Shown here one piece after another: positions 56,122 to 64,000 of a stretch of DNA of 64,000 nucleotides. Each line of letters opens with the position of its first letter. The first letter of the stretch is position 1. Below the pieces are notes generated by a model. The model did no database searches, had not been told where the DNA came from, and saw only the letters and a list, made by a program, of their open reading frames with translations. The stretch is from Psychromonas sp. L1A2. Its GTDB lineage: Bacteria > Pseudomonadota > Gammaproteobacteria > Enterobacterales > Psychromonadaceae. Made by a program: the position numbers and the translations under genes. The stretch covers positions 372,001 through 436,000 of the forward strand of contig NZ_WUAG01000002.1 of the NCBI RefSeq assembly GCF_009828855.1, written 5' to 3'.

Positions 56122-56915
56122 ACAGCCAACAAACACACGCCATTGCAATCAATGACTTATCTATTCATTTTGGCAGCGGTGAAGCATTAGTAAAAGCCGT
56201 CAATCATGTTTCTTTTAACGTGCCAGCTCAACAATCCTTTGGATTGGTCGGTGAGTCAGGATCGGGAAAATCAACTATTTTACGTGCACTTGCCGGATTA
56301 AATACGCATTGTAATGGACAGATGTTACTGGAAGGTGAAGCCTTACAAAGCAAACGCAATAAAGCTTTTTATAAAAAAGTACAGATGGTATTCCAAGATC
56401 CCTATGCATCACTTCACCCACGTCATACCATCGATAAAATTCTGGCAGAACCACTTGCGATTCATGGGTTTAAAGAAACAGAACAACGTATCGCAAAGGT
56501 GATGGATCAAGTTGCCCTACCGAATAAATTTCGATTTCGTTATCCGCATCAACTATCAGGTGGTCAACGTCAACGTGTCGCCATTGCCCGCGCCTTAATT
56601 TTAGAACCTAAAATTTTATTACTCGATGAACCGACCTCTGCACTCGATGTTTCCATACAGGCTGAGATCCTCAATTTATTAAATCAATTACGTGAAGAGT
56701 TATCGTTAACTTATGTGTTAGTGAGTCATGATTTAGCGGTTGTTTCTTATATGTGTGAGCAAATTGCAGTGATGCAGCATGGTAAATTAGTCGAACTTTT
56801 ACAGGTCGATCAACAAGGAAAAACTAGCGCTAAAGACCCCTATACTTTGCAACTTAATTTAGCTTCAAAGGGTTATAATCGAGAAGTCATTGAGCAATTT
56901 ATCGACCATGATTGA
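56118..56915 (+). CDS. Peptide ABC transporter ATPase (DppF-like)
   Basis: Second ATP-binding subunit, 265 residues, overlapping the previous gene by four bases (ATGA). Walker A is GESGSGKS, signature LSGGQRQRVAIA, Walker B ILLLDEPTSALD, and the VSHDLAVV switch. At 265 residues it is shorter than E. coli DppF and lacks much of the usual C-terminal oligopeptide-transport extension; only about 30 residues follow the core. End of the operon. Confidence 0.94.
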   Translation: MNSQQTHAIAINDLSIHFGSGEALVKAVNHVSFNVPAQQSFGLVGESGSGKSTILRALAGLNTHCNGQMLLEGEALQSKRNKAFYKKVQMVFQDPYASLHPRHTIDKILAEPLAIHGFKETEQRIAKVMDQVALPNKFRFRYPHQLSGGQRQRVAIARALILEPKILLLDEPTSALDVSIQAEILNLLNQLREELSLTYVLVSHDLAVVSYMCEQIAVMQHGKLVELLQVDQQGKTSAKDPYTLQLNLASKGYNREVIEQFIDHD

Positions 56916-57207
56916 TATGTTAAATTACTATGAGCAGGCAATGGACAAATCGTTATGATCCAGAAAAATATGACTAAAAGATAAGTTTATGATGAGTATT
57001 GATCAAGTTTTGGGAGATGACAGTTATTGAAGCCTAAATAACCAACTCAGGGTCTGTTGTTATGTTGATTTTAAGACGAATAAACAGGCTAAGGTTAAAA
57101 ACATGATATCAAAAGCTTTATTTGCGAATACATTACCAGAAAAGTAGTTATTAAAGGCTGATGCAACAAAAATGCAATGGCAATGAACATTAAAAGCAAC
57201 TTTAAAA
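56916..57207. other. Intergenic region, no gene seen
   Basis: Convergent gap between the peptide operon and add. Several short frames with stops are visible, but none has a good ribosome site; I considered a decayed transposase here and could not support it. Confidence 0.4.
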
Positions 57208-57242
57208 TATAAACAGGGTTAACAAATTACCCCTGTTTATAT
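57208..57242 (-). terminator. Hairpin terminator after add
   Basis: On the minus strand AAACAGGGGT pairs with ACCCTGTTT across a loop of about nine bases and is followed by A/T-rich sequence with several T, 27 bases after the add stop. Confidence 0.75.
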
Positions 57243-57268
57243 TTAGCTAAAAATTAAAAGCTAAAGCC

Positions 57269-58270
57269 TTAACGTTTTGCCGCTATATCACGCAAAGCTT
57301 GTTTTTCAGCCGCTGATAAGAATGCGATGTCTAAGCCATTAATTTGTGCTTGTTTTATTTGCTCAAGAGATAAACCAGCTTTAGGTGCGGCAACTTCATA
57401 CTCAAATGGTAATTCAATTCCTTCTACTGCTGGGTCATCAGTATTAAGTGATGCCATCACACCGTGATTTAAGAATTTTTTAATAGGATGTTGAGTAATA
57501 TCTGCAATAGTACTGGTTTGTATATTTGAAGTGATACAAGACTCAATACCAATATTGTTTGCTACAAGGTAATCCATTAATTTAAGATCTTCGATTGCTT
57601 TTACACCGTGACCAATACGCTCAGCACCTAATGATTGAATTGCCTGCCATATACTTTCAGGCCCAGCAGCTTCACCAGCATGCACAGTTACACGTAAGCC
57701 CGCATCACGTACTTGTTTAAAGTGATTAACAAATAAGTCGCCAGGTTTTCCTAATTCGTCACCCGCTAAATCGATAGCAACTAATTTATCTTTTTGACTA
57801 AGCAGCCCATCTAATTCAATTTGGCATGCTTCTGTACCGTAAGAACGACTCATAATACCGATTAAATTAGTTTTAACGTTAAAGTCTTTACTACCTGCAG
57901 CAACACCAGCGACAACTGCTTCAACAACGCCCTGAACAGGTAAGTTATGCTTTAACGCCATGTAATATGGAGAGAAACGTAATTCCGTATAATCAATACG
58001 AGCATTTTTAGCATCTTCAACGTTTTCATAAGCGACTTGATAACAAGCTTCTAAGTCCCCTAAAACGGCAACACCTAAGTCTAATTTTGATAAAAAAGCA
58101 ACTAAATTAGGTTCAGCTTCAATAACTTGCACAAATGGACGCAATGCTTCAATGCTCGTTGCAGGTAATGTTAAATTAAATTTTTGGCCTAATTGTAAAA
58201 TGGTTTCAATACGAATATTGCCATCTAAATGTCGATGTATATCAGTTAGAGGTAAATTGTTAGTGATCAT
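57269..58270 (-). CDS. add: Adenosine deaminase
   Basis: Converts adenosine and deoxyadenosine to inosine and deoxyinosine. Zn ligands H12 and H14 (DIHRHLDGN), a His in TVHAGEAAG near 197 with the catalytic Glu, and an Asp in NTDDPAV near 278 match E. coli Add, and the 333-residue length is identical to it. It is last in a series of nucleoside genes on the minus strand and feeds DeoD. A 13-bp inverted repeat lies in its leader. Confidence 0.96.
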   Translation of the reverse strand: MITNNLPLTDIHRHLDGNIRIETILQLGQKFNLTLPATSIEALRPFVQVIEAEPNLVAFLSKLDLGVAVLGDLEACYQVAYENVEDAKNARIDYTELRFSPYYMALKHNLPVQGVVEAVVAGVAAGSKDFNVKTNLIGIMSRSYGTEACQIELDGLLSQKDKLVAIDLAGDELGKPGDLFVNHFKQVRDAGLRVTVHAGEAAGPESIWQAIQSLGAERIGHGVKAIEDLKLMDYLVANNIGIESCITSNIQTSTIADITQHPIKKFLNHGVMASLNTDDPAVEGIELPFEYEVAAPKAGLSLEQIKQAQINGLDIAFLSAAEKQALRDIAAKR

Positions 58271-58304
58271 TTTTTATTCCTTTGTATTGAAACCCTAATG
58301 GAAC

Positions 58305-58355
58305 TCAAGCCACCTTAAAATGCAATTTCCGAGGTTACAAAATAAGGTAGCTTGA
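58305..58355 (-). repeat. 13-bp inverted repeat in the add leader
   Basis: TCAAGCCACCTTA (58305-58317) and TAAGGTAGCTTGA (58343-58355) pair at 12 of 13 positions across a 25-base loop. It lies 35-85 bases upstream of the add ATG on the minus strand. It may be a leader stem-loop or a repeat; no purine-riboswitch core was recognised. The rest of the 58271-58615 gap shows nothing else. Confidence 0.55.
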
Positions 58356-58615
58356 ATCTCACTAGTATAAAGAGTGTAATTATTTTTGTTACTGGCAAAT
58401 CTTTAATAAATCTACATTTAAAACATATTTTAAGTTAGTTAACATAATATGTTGTTGACAGTTTATCATTGAAGTTTAACTGTTCATTAGCAGCAAAAAA
58501 TATTTTATTAAAGACCATAAAAATCGCCTTTATTTTTAAATTAGTTTTGTATCGCCTTACCATTTTATATCACCTTACTTGCTATAACTTGATTAGTTAT
58601 AGTTTAGTACTACTT

Positions 58616-59956
58616 TTAAGAATCAGCAGCATCAGGGCGAATAACTTCGTATACTTGTGGCTCAACAGCTACTTTTTTATCTGCACAATGGATTGCATTT
58701 AACACGTTCTTTTGTGTTTCCATAAACTGCTGCTCTGTTTGAGCATGTACCATAGCAATAGGAGTTTGTGCATCGATTTTATCTCCAATACTGATTAACT
58801 CACTTAACCCTACTGCAAAGTCGATACTATCAGCCGCCACTCGGCGTCCACCGCCCATGTTAACCACGGACATACCAACTTCGCGCGCATCAATTGCACT
58901 AACATAACCAGTTTGTGTACTGTAGATAGGTCGAATAATAGCAGACTTAATTAAGTGATCATCGTAATTTTCAACGAAATCAGTTGGGCCACCAAGACCT
59001 GACACCATTTTACCAAATAGTTCAGCGGCTTTACCATTATCCAATACAGCTTGTAACTTGATATGTGCTTGTTGTGTATTGTCAGCTAAATGTGCTGATA
59101 CCAACATTTCAGCACACAGCGACATCGTCACTTCATGTAATCTTGGATTGACGTATTCACCAGTTAAAAATTGCACCGCTTCTTTCACTTCAACAGCGTT
59201 ACCCGCACTACTTGCTAGTACTTGATCCATATTAGTAATTAAAGCAGAGGTTTTACAGCCAGCACCATTTGCGACGGCAACAATGCTATTAGCAAGCTGC
59301 TGTGATTGTTCATAAGTGGGCATAAAAGCACCGCTGCCAGCTTTTACATCCATGACTAACGCATCTAACCCTGCCGCTAGTTTTTTTGATAAAATAGAAG
59401 CAGTGATCAATGGAATGGATTCAACCGTTGCGGTAATGTCTCGCGTTGCGTAAAAACGTTTATCAGCAGGCGCTAAGTTTGCACTTTGCCCTATAATCGC
59501 CACACCTGTTGTTTTTACAACGTCTCTAAAATGCTGGTTAGTCACTGTGGTTTGATAACCAGGAATTGCATCTAACTTATCGAGAGTACCTCCCGTATGA
59601 CCTAAACCCCGTCCAGAAATCATCGGTACATAACCGCCACAAGCAGCAACCATTGGCCCTAACATTAAAGAAGTAACATCGCCTACGCCACCGGTTGAGT
59701 GTTTATCTACGATAGGCCCATTTAAGTTCAATGAAGACCAATCTAGGACTTCACCGGAATCACGCATTGCAGATGCTAAAGCGACTCGTTCATCCATATT
59801 CATATCTTGAAAATAGATAGCCATCGCAAAGGCAGCGATTTGGCTTTCACTGATGCTATTGTCGGTAATACCTTGTATAAAGAAGTTAATTTCTTGGTTA
59901 GTTAAAATTTTTCCATCACGTTTATGGCGGATGATTTCTTGGGGGACTAGGATCAT
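58616..59956 (-). CDS. deoA: Thymidine phosphorylase
   Basis: Splits thymidine and deoxyuridine with phosphate to base and deoxyribose-1-phosphate. The signature [20 protein letters not shown] is present, with [10 protein letters not shown] and [16 protein letters not shown]. The ATG at 59956, seven bases after GGAG, gives 446 residues; a TTG two codons upstream is less likely. It is separated from deoC-deoB-deoD by the Tsx-like gene and lies in the same direction. Confidence 0.96.
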   Translation of the reverse strand: MILVPQEIIRHKRDGKILTNQEINFFIQGITDNSISESQIAAFAMAIYFQDMNMDERVALASAMRDSGEVLDWSSLNLNGPIVDKHSTGGVGDVTSLMLGPMVAACGGYVPMISGRGLGHTGGTLDKLDAIPGYQTTVTNQHFRDVVKTTGVAIIGQSANLAPADKRFYATRDITATVESIPLITASILSKKLAAGLDALVMDVKAGSGAFMPTYEQSQQLANSIVAVANGAGCKTSALITNMDQVLASSAGNAVEVKEAVQFLTGEYVNPRLHEVTMSLCAEMLVSAHLADNTQQAHIKLQAVLDNGKAAELFGKMVSGLGGPTDFVENYDDHLIKSAIIRPIYSTQTGYVSAIDAREVGMSVVNMGGGRRVAADSIDFAVGLSELISIGDKIDAQTPIAMVHAQTEQQFMETQKNVLNAIHCADKKVAVEPQVYEVIRPDAADS

Positions 59957-60131
59957 ATACAAACTCCGATAATAAAGAGATAGTTAGATATCACTAAATG
60001 ATTTGTGAATAGTTAATATTTACAAATAACTTAGGACGTAATGAGGGAAGAGGAGAATACCTGCAACACAGCCACTATGCTGCAGGCAATAACTACATTT
60101 ACTTAATAAAATTAAGCAAAGGCATTATTTA

Positions 60132-60971
60132 TTAGAACTTATAAATAGCAGCAAAATAATGGCTGAAACCAGTTGACTCGAACTCGCCAAAACCAAAGTT
60201 AACACCATCTTTGATACCGTAAACATCTTTATAAGCTTTAAGACCATAACCTAATGAAAAACGATCTGAATGCCAGTAAATACCGTTAAACCAAGCTCCA
60301 CCATTACTTGAAGTAGAGTACTCATCTTTTAAAGCAAATTGGTAATCAAAGTAACCTTGGTAAGCGAAGAATGAACCATTCTCTAAAAAGTAAAAAGGTT
60401 TAAACCAATTTGCCGATATTTGATAACCATTCCAGTCTTTTAGATTTACATCATAAAGAGCATAAGCATTTAATCCGACTTTACCTAACCATGGCACGTT
60501 CACATCAGACCCAACACCGACAAATGCGTTATATAAGTCGCCATTTCCATCATTGGCAGTAGTAGAAATTGAACCACCACCAATATTAAACAGTGCCGCA
60601 AGATAAACTTCTTGAACTGGACCAAATGATAAATCTTTACCAGTAATACCATCTAAAGAAAAACGAGGAGAAAGTTTTGCAAACATTCTACTTGAACCGT
60701 CAGCTTTATCTGAATTTTCACTGTTTGTTAGATTGAAAAAATCAACATATCCATAATAATCTAATATTCCAGCACGACCACCAAACTCAAGCTCAAAATA
60801 ATCATGAGAGTCTTCATCAGCACCTTTAATACGCGGAGCTTCATCGATAGAATACATTAAGTTACCTTGTATCCATTTGTAATCATTCTTGTGCGTGTCA
60901 CCGTCCGTGTAATCGGCTGCGAAAGTAGGCATTGCAGCTGCTAATCCAAGTGCTAGTAATGTTTTTTTCAT
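60132..60971 (-). CDS. Nucleoside-specific outer-membrane channel, Tsx family
   Basis: Outer-membrane barrel protein of 279 residues. A signal peptide is cleaved near 18 (PTFA/AD), and the mature start YTDGDTHKNDYKWIQGNLMY is typical of Tsx/OmpK (FNKxxxxKWFQxNLM-like). It ends FAAIYKF with a C-terminal Phe. Tsx admits nucleosides at low concentration. Its place between deoD and deoA supports nucleoside uptake; OmpK-like general use cannot be excluded. Confidence 0.85.
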   Translation of the reverse strand: MKKTLLALGLAAAMPTFAADYTDGDTHKNDYKWIQGNLMYSIDEAPRIKGADEDSHDYFELEFGGRAGILDYYGYVDFFNLTNSENSDKADGSSRMFAKLSPRFSLDGITGKDLSFGPVQEVYLAALFNIGGGSISTTANDGNGDLYNAFVGVGSDVNVPWLGKVGLNAYALYDVNLKDWNGYQISANWFKPFYFLENGSFFAYQGYFDYQFALKDEYSTSSNGGAWFNGIYWHSDRFSLGYGLKAYKDVYGIKDGVNFGFGEFESTGFSHYFAAIYKF

Positions 60972-61094
60972 TGTTAAATTCCTTTTTAAAAGTAAAAAAT
61001 GCTAAATGATAATTTTAAATACTAAAGTATTTCCAAAACTCAATGATAAAATTTTGCATTCACTGTCGCGCACACTATGTAGTGAATACAAAAT

Positions 61095-61134
61095 GCCTGA
61101 CATTTACGCTATAAAATCAACTTCAAAGTCAGGT
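61095..61134 (-). terminator. Hairpin after deoD
   Basis: GCCTGAC and GTCAGGT close a loop of 26 bases (on either strand). The minus strand then reads TTTTG, the plus strand a T6 run. It may end deoCBD transcription before tsx. Confidence 0.5.
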
Positions 61135-61150
61135 CTTTTTTCACACCTCT

Positions 61151-61861
61151 TTATTCTGCAACTACAGAATCAAGTGCGATTAGTACCATCTCATTAAAGC
61201 TCGTTTGACGCTCATCAGAAGATAGTTGTTCACCAGTGCGGATATGATCCGATACGGTTAAAATACATAATGCTTTTGCGCCGTACTCAGCAGCAACGCC
61301 ATATAAACCAGCAGCTTCCATTTCTACACCTAAAATATTGTATTTTTCTAGTGTATCGAATACTTCTGGTTCAGGTGTGTAGAAAGTATCAGCAGAAAAG
61401 ATATTCCCTACTTGTGCTTTAATACCGTGTGCACGAGCTGCATTAACTGCTTTTTCTAATAGCTCGTAACTCGCGATAGCCGCGAAATCATGGTTAGCAA
61501 AACGAATGCGGTTTGCTTTTGAGTCTGTAGAAGCCCCCATACCGATGATCACATCACGCACTTTGATATCAGGACTAACAGCACCACAACTACCTACACG
61601 GATAATGCTTTTAACGCCGTAATCTTTAATCAGTTCCGTTGCATAAATTGAGCAAGAAGGAATGCCCATACCACTTCCCATTACTGATATTTTCTTACCT
61701 TTGTAAGTACCAGTAAAACCTAACATGTTACGTACATCAGTTACTTGCACTACATCTTCTAAAAAGTTGTCTGCAATGTACTTTGCGCGTAGTGGGTCGC
61801 CAGGCATTAATACTGTTTCTGCAAATGCGCCGTCGACTGCGTTAATATGTGGTGTTGCCAT
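61151..61861 (-). CDS. deoD: Purine-nucleoside phosphorylase
   Basis: Hexameric-type phosphorylase of 236 residues that cleaves purine (deoxy)nucleosides. The phosphate-binding [10 protein letters not shown], the [12 protein letters not shown] segment and the catalytic SDH near residue 203 ([11 protein letters not shown]) match E. coli DeoD. The last gene of deoC-deoB-deoD, 18 bases after deoB. Complements Add and DeoA in salvage. Confidence 0.96.
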   Translation of the reverse strand: MATPHINAVDGAFAETVLMPGDPLRAKYIADNFLEDVVQVTDVRNMLGFTGTYKGKKISVMGSGMGIPSCSIYATELIKDYGVKSIIRVGSCGAVSPDIKVRDVIIGMGASTDSKANRIRFANHDFAAIASYELLEKAVNAARAHGIKAQVGNIFSADTFYTPEPEVFDTLEKYNILGVEMEAAGLYGVAAEYGAKALCILTVSDHIRTGEQLSSDERQTSFNEMVLIALDSVVAE

Positions 61862-61879
61862 CTTTATTTCTCCAAAAAT

Positions 61880-63127
61880 TTATTTAAAAATACTTTTACC
61901 ATATTCAAGATCCGGTAACTGGTGATATTCTGCGATTGTTTGACCAATATCGGCAAATGTATCTCGAAGACCGACAGAACCTGCAGGGATACTTTCTCCG
62001 TAGAAGATAACCGGGATATGTTCACGGGTATGGTCTGAACCAGGCCATGTAGGGTCACAACCGTGATCCGCCGATAATACTAATAAGTCATCTTTATCCA
62101 TTAACTCAAGCATTTCCGGTAAACGTGTATCAAAATATTCAAGTGCTGCAGCATAACCTGCCACATTACGTCGATGACCAAAGTCTGCATCAAAATTTAC
62201 AAAGTTCGTAAAAATAATGGTTTCTTTTTTCGCCTCTTTTAATGACTGTAACGTTGCATCAAATAATGCTTCAAGACCATTAGCTTTAATGGCTTGCGTA
62301 ATACCTTGCGCGGCAAATATGTCAGAAATTTTACCAATACTAACCACTTCTCCACCCGCATTTTTCATACGGTCAAGTAGTGTCTCTGAAGGCGGTAATA
62401 CAGAGTAATCATGACGATTACCAGTACGAGCAAACTCACCCGCTTTTTCACCTGAGAATGGGCGCGCGATAACACGGCCAATGTTATATGGCTCTAGTAA
62501 TTCGCGCGCTATTTCACATAGTTCATATAAGCGCTCTAAACCATACGTTTCTTCATGGCAAGCAATCTGAAAAACACTATCGCTTGATGTATAGAAAATA
62601 GGTTTACCCGTTTTGATATGCTCTTCACCAAGCTCATCTAAAATAACCGTACCTGATGAATGACAGTTACCTAAATAACCAGAAATACCTGAACGTTCAA
62701 CAATCGCGTCCAATAACGCTTGCGGGAAACTGTTTTCTTTAGATTTAAAGTAGCCCCACTCATATAAAACAGGAGCGCCGGTTATTTCCCAATGTCCACT
62801 TGGTGTATCTTTACCAGTAGAAATTTCTTGAGCATGGCCATAAGCAGATATTGGTACAATAGATTCGTCTAACCCCATCGGGAACTCACCTGAACTACCT
62901 TGACAAGCATGCGCCAGTCCTAACTTAGTTAGGTTAGGAATAAACAAAGGACCTTTACGTCCAATATCAGCTTCTCCTGCCGCACAAAGTTTAGCAATGC
63001 TACCGAAAGTGTTAGCGCCAACATCATTAAATACGGTGCCGTCTGCTAAACTACCTTCAAATTTATCAGCATCATGGCTTGCGCCTATGCCTAAAGAATC
63101 AAGTAATAAAAAAATAGTACGTTTCAT
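61880..63127 (-). CDS. deoB: Phosphopentomutase
   Basis: Mn-dependent enzyme interconverting (deoxy)ribose-1- and 5-phosphate, a member of the alkaline phosphatase superfamily. The metal-site segments include [36 protein letters not shown] and [12 protein letters not shown]. The length, 415 residues, is near E. coli DeoB (407). The start shares one base with the deoC stop codon, so the two are coupled. Confidence 0.96.
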   Translation of the reverse strand: MKRTIFLLLDSLGIGASHDADKFEGSLADGTVFNDVGANTFGSIAKLCAAGEADIGRKGPLFIPNLTKLGLAHACQGSSGEFPMGLDESIVPISAYGHAQEISTGKDTPSGHWEITGAPVLYEWGYFKSKENSFPQALLDAIVERSGISGYLGNCHSSGTVILDELGEEHIKTGKPIFYTSSDSVFQIACHEETYGLERLYELCEIARELLEPYNIGRVIARPFSGEKAGEFARTGNRHDYSVLPPSETLLDRMKNAGGEVVSIGKISDIFAAQGITQAIKANGLEALFDATLQSLKEAKKETIIFTNFVNFDADFGHRRNVAGYAAALEYFDTRLPEMLELMDKDDLLVLSADHGCDPTWPGSDHTREHIPVIFYGESIPAGSVGLRDTFADIGQTIAEYHQLPDLEYGKSIFK

Positions 63128-63900
63128 TAGTAACCTCCTGTCTCAACAGGTTTGTCAGCTAAATTAAGCTCAGATAATAAGCTTGCTAACAAACTTGAAG
63201 CGCCAAAACGGAAATGTTCGGCATTAACCCAGTCGTCGCCCATAATGTCACGAGCTAGCTGCATATAATCATTTGCAGCTTGTGCATCTTTCACACCACC
63301 AGCGGCTTTAAAACCAACGTTTTTGCCCGATTTTTTAATCGCGCCAATCATTACTTCAGTTGCTTCTAATGTTGCATTAACAGGTACTTTTCCTGTTGAT
63401 GTTTTAATAAAATCAGCACCCGCTTCAATACAGATCAAGCTTGCTTGTTCAATCAACTCAGGTGTTTTTAATTCGCCCGTTTCGATGATCACTTTTAATG
63501 TGACTTCTTGGCCACAAACTTCACGGCAAGCTTTAACCATCTCTTCACCCACAGTTGCATTACCAGCAATCAGTGCACGGTATGGAAAAACTAAATCAAC
63601 TTCGTCTGCGCCATAAGCAACAGCCGCTTTGGTTTCAGCAACAGCAATTTCAATATCATCATTACCGTGCGGGAAGTTGGTAACCGTTGCGATTTTAATA
63701 GCGGCTGTATTTTGTGCTTTTAATGTTTTACGCGCGATAGGAATAAAGCGAGGGTAAATACAAACAGCGGCGGTGTAACCTGCCGCACTGTTTGCTTGTT
63801 TACATAATTCAATGACTTTTTGGTCTGTATCGTTATCATTAAGCGTAGTTAAATCCATCAAATGAATTGCTTGACGCGATGCTTGTTGTAAATCACTCAT
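63127..63900 (-). CDS. deoC: Deoxyribose-phosphate aldolase
   Basis: Cleaves deoxyribose-5-phosphate to acetaldehyde and glyceraldehyde-3-phosphate. The Schiff-base Lys is in FIKTSTGK (near residue 167), with a second active Lys in VGFKAAGG (near 201). At 257 residues it is close to E. coli DeoC (259). First gene of deoC-deoB-deoD. A long inverted repeat lies 45 bases upstream. Confidence 0.97.
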   Translation of the reverse strand: MSDLQQASRQAIHLMDLTTLNDNDTDQKVIELCKQANSAAGYTAAVCIYPRFIPIARKTLKAQNTAAIKIATVTNFPHGNDDIEIAVAETKAAVAYGADEVDLVFPYRALIAGNATVGEEMVKACREVCGQEVTLKVIIETGELKTPELIEQASLICIEAGADFIKTSTGKVPVNATLEATEVMIGAIKKSGKNVGFKAAGGVKDAQAANDYMQLARDIMGDDWVNAEHFRFGASSLLASLLSELNLADKPVETGGY

Positions 63901-63944
63901 TTTAAAAATCCTTTGATTTCATTGTTACTATAAAAGTTCAGCAC

Positions 63945-63996
63945 TTAGGGTTTAGCATTTATGTTTATAAGGCTAAACGTAAATGCTAAAACCTAA
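63945..63996. repeat. 23-bp inverted repeat upstream of deoC
   Basis: The left arm at 63945-63967 (TTAGGGTTTAGCATTTATG...) and right arm at 63974-63996 pair at 21 of 23 positions around a 6-base loop. It lies 45 bases before the deoC start on the minus strand. It has no following T-run. It may be an operator, a leader stem-loop or the terminator of a gene beyond the window. Confidence 0.75.
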
Positions 63997-64000
63997 AAGA

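Noticed and set aside
50564-56915. Peptidase plus ABC importer as a novel system
   Set aside because: The operon layout is a known peptide-uptake arrangement; only the Cys substitution in the peptidase is unusual.
56916-57207. Possible decayed transposase between the peptide operon and add
   Set aside because: Only very short frames with multiple stops; no recognisable transposase motif or inverted ends.
58469-58702. Plus-strand frame overlapping the end of deoA
   Set aside because: Hydrophobic AT-rich product, no ribosome site, antisense to deoA.

Overview
The window is AT-rich, gene-dense chromosomal DNA from a facultatively anaerobic, probably cold-water marine gammaproteobacterium. Gene content and synteny (cco cluster next to fnr and uspE, an isc operon with suhB/trmJ, pepB-iscX, perM-tusA-bepA, ydiI-ydiJ), together with low GC and many short non-coding repeats, suggest a Psychromonas-like organism. 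The genus is an inference. I saw no tRNA, rRNA, CRISPR array, prophage or intact insertion sequence.

Layout. 0.5-9.3 kb: a cbb3 oxidase block, ccoN-O-Q-P, then ccoH-ccoI-ccoS and a TauE/DsbD-type membrane protein, then fnr; uspE follows at 9.5 kb. No ccoG lies in the cluster. 10.9-17 kb: a chemoreceptor with a degenerate signalling tip, bcp, perM, a TusA-like protein and the periplasmic protease bepA. 17.3-24.9 kb: a YgjV-GNAT fusion, a LysE-type exporter, an S1 RNA-binding (CvfB-type) protein, the ydiI-ydiJ pair and a lipoprotein. 25-35 kb: pepB-iscX, then iscR-S-U-A-hscB-hscA-fdx (all minus strand) with two abutting type-1 IscR sites at the iscR promoter, then trmJ and divergent suhB. 35.4-43 kb: an amino-acid exporter, an EEP-family phosphodiesterase, a Cds1-type cysteine desulfhydrase candidate divergent from a DecR regulator, asmA, and an ornithine-cyclodeaminase-family gene. 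43-50 kb: a 38-residue basic protein, a secreted fasciclin protein, a HAD-IIA protein, a diguanylate cyclase, a porin and a DUF2057 protein. 50.5-57 kb: a peptide-use operon (M19-type peptidase plus a complete Dpp/Opp-type ABC importer). 57-64 kb: nucleoside salvage (deoC-deoB-deoD, a Tsx-like channel, deoA, add).

The genes form working units. FNR and the cbb3 oxidase serve low-oxygen respiration, CcoH/I/S supply copper and assembly, and Isc supplies Fe-S clusters to FNR, IscR and YdiJ. Tsx imports nucleosides, which Add, DeoD, DeoA, DeoB and DeoC convert to bases, acetaldehyde and glyceraldehyde-3-phosphate. The Dpp operon feeds peptides to the peptidase.

The most distinctive non-genic signal is a family of MITE-like elements with TAATACC/GGTATA ends: five modular copies of one subfamily, and two nearly identical inverted copies of another flanking about 6.5 kb. 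A second family has TATACCCGTT ends. Other points to check are a 14-bp perfect inverted repeat in the ccoN leader, a 23-bp inverted repeat upstream of deoC, a possible 30-residue membrane protein between pepB and the lipoprotein gene, and a Cys in place of the metal-binding Asp in the M19 peptidase. I did not find a clear, wholly new multi-gene system.
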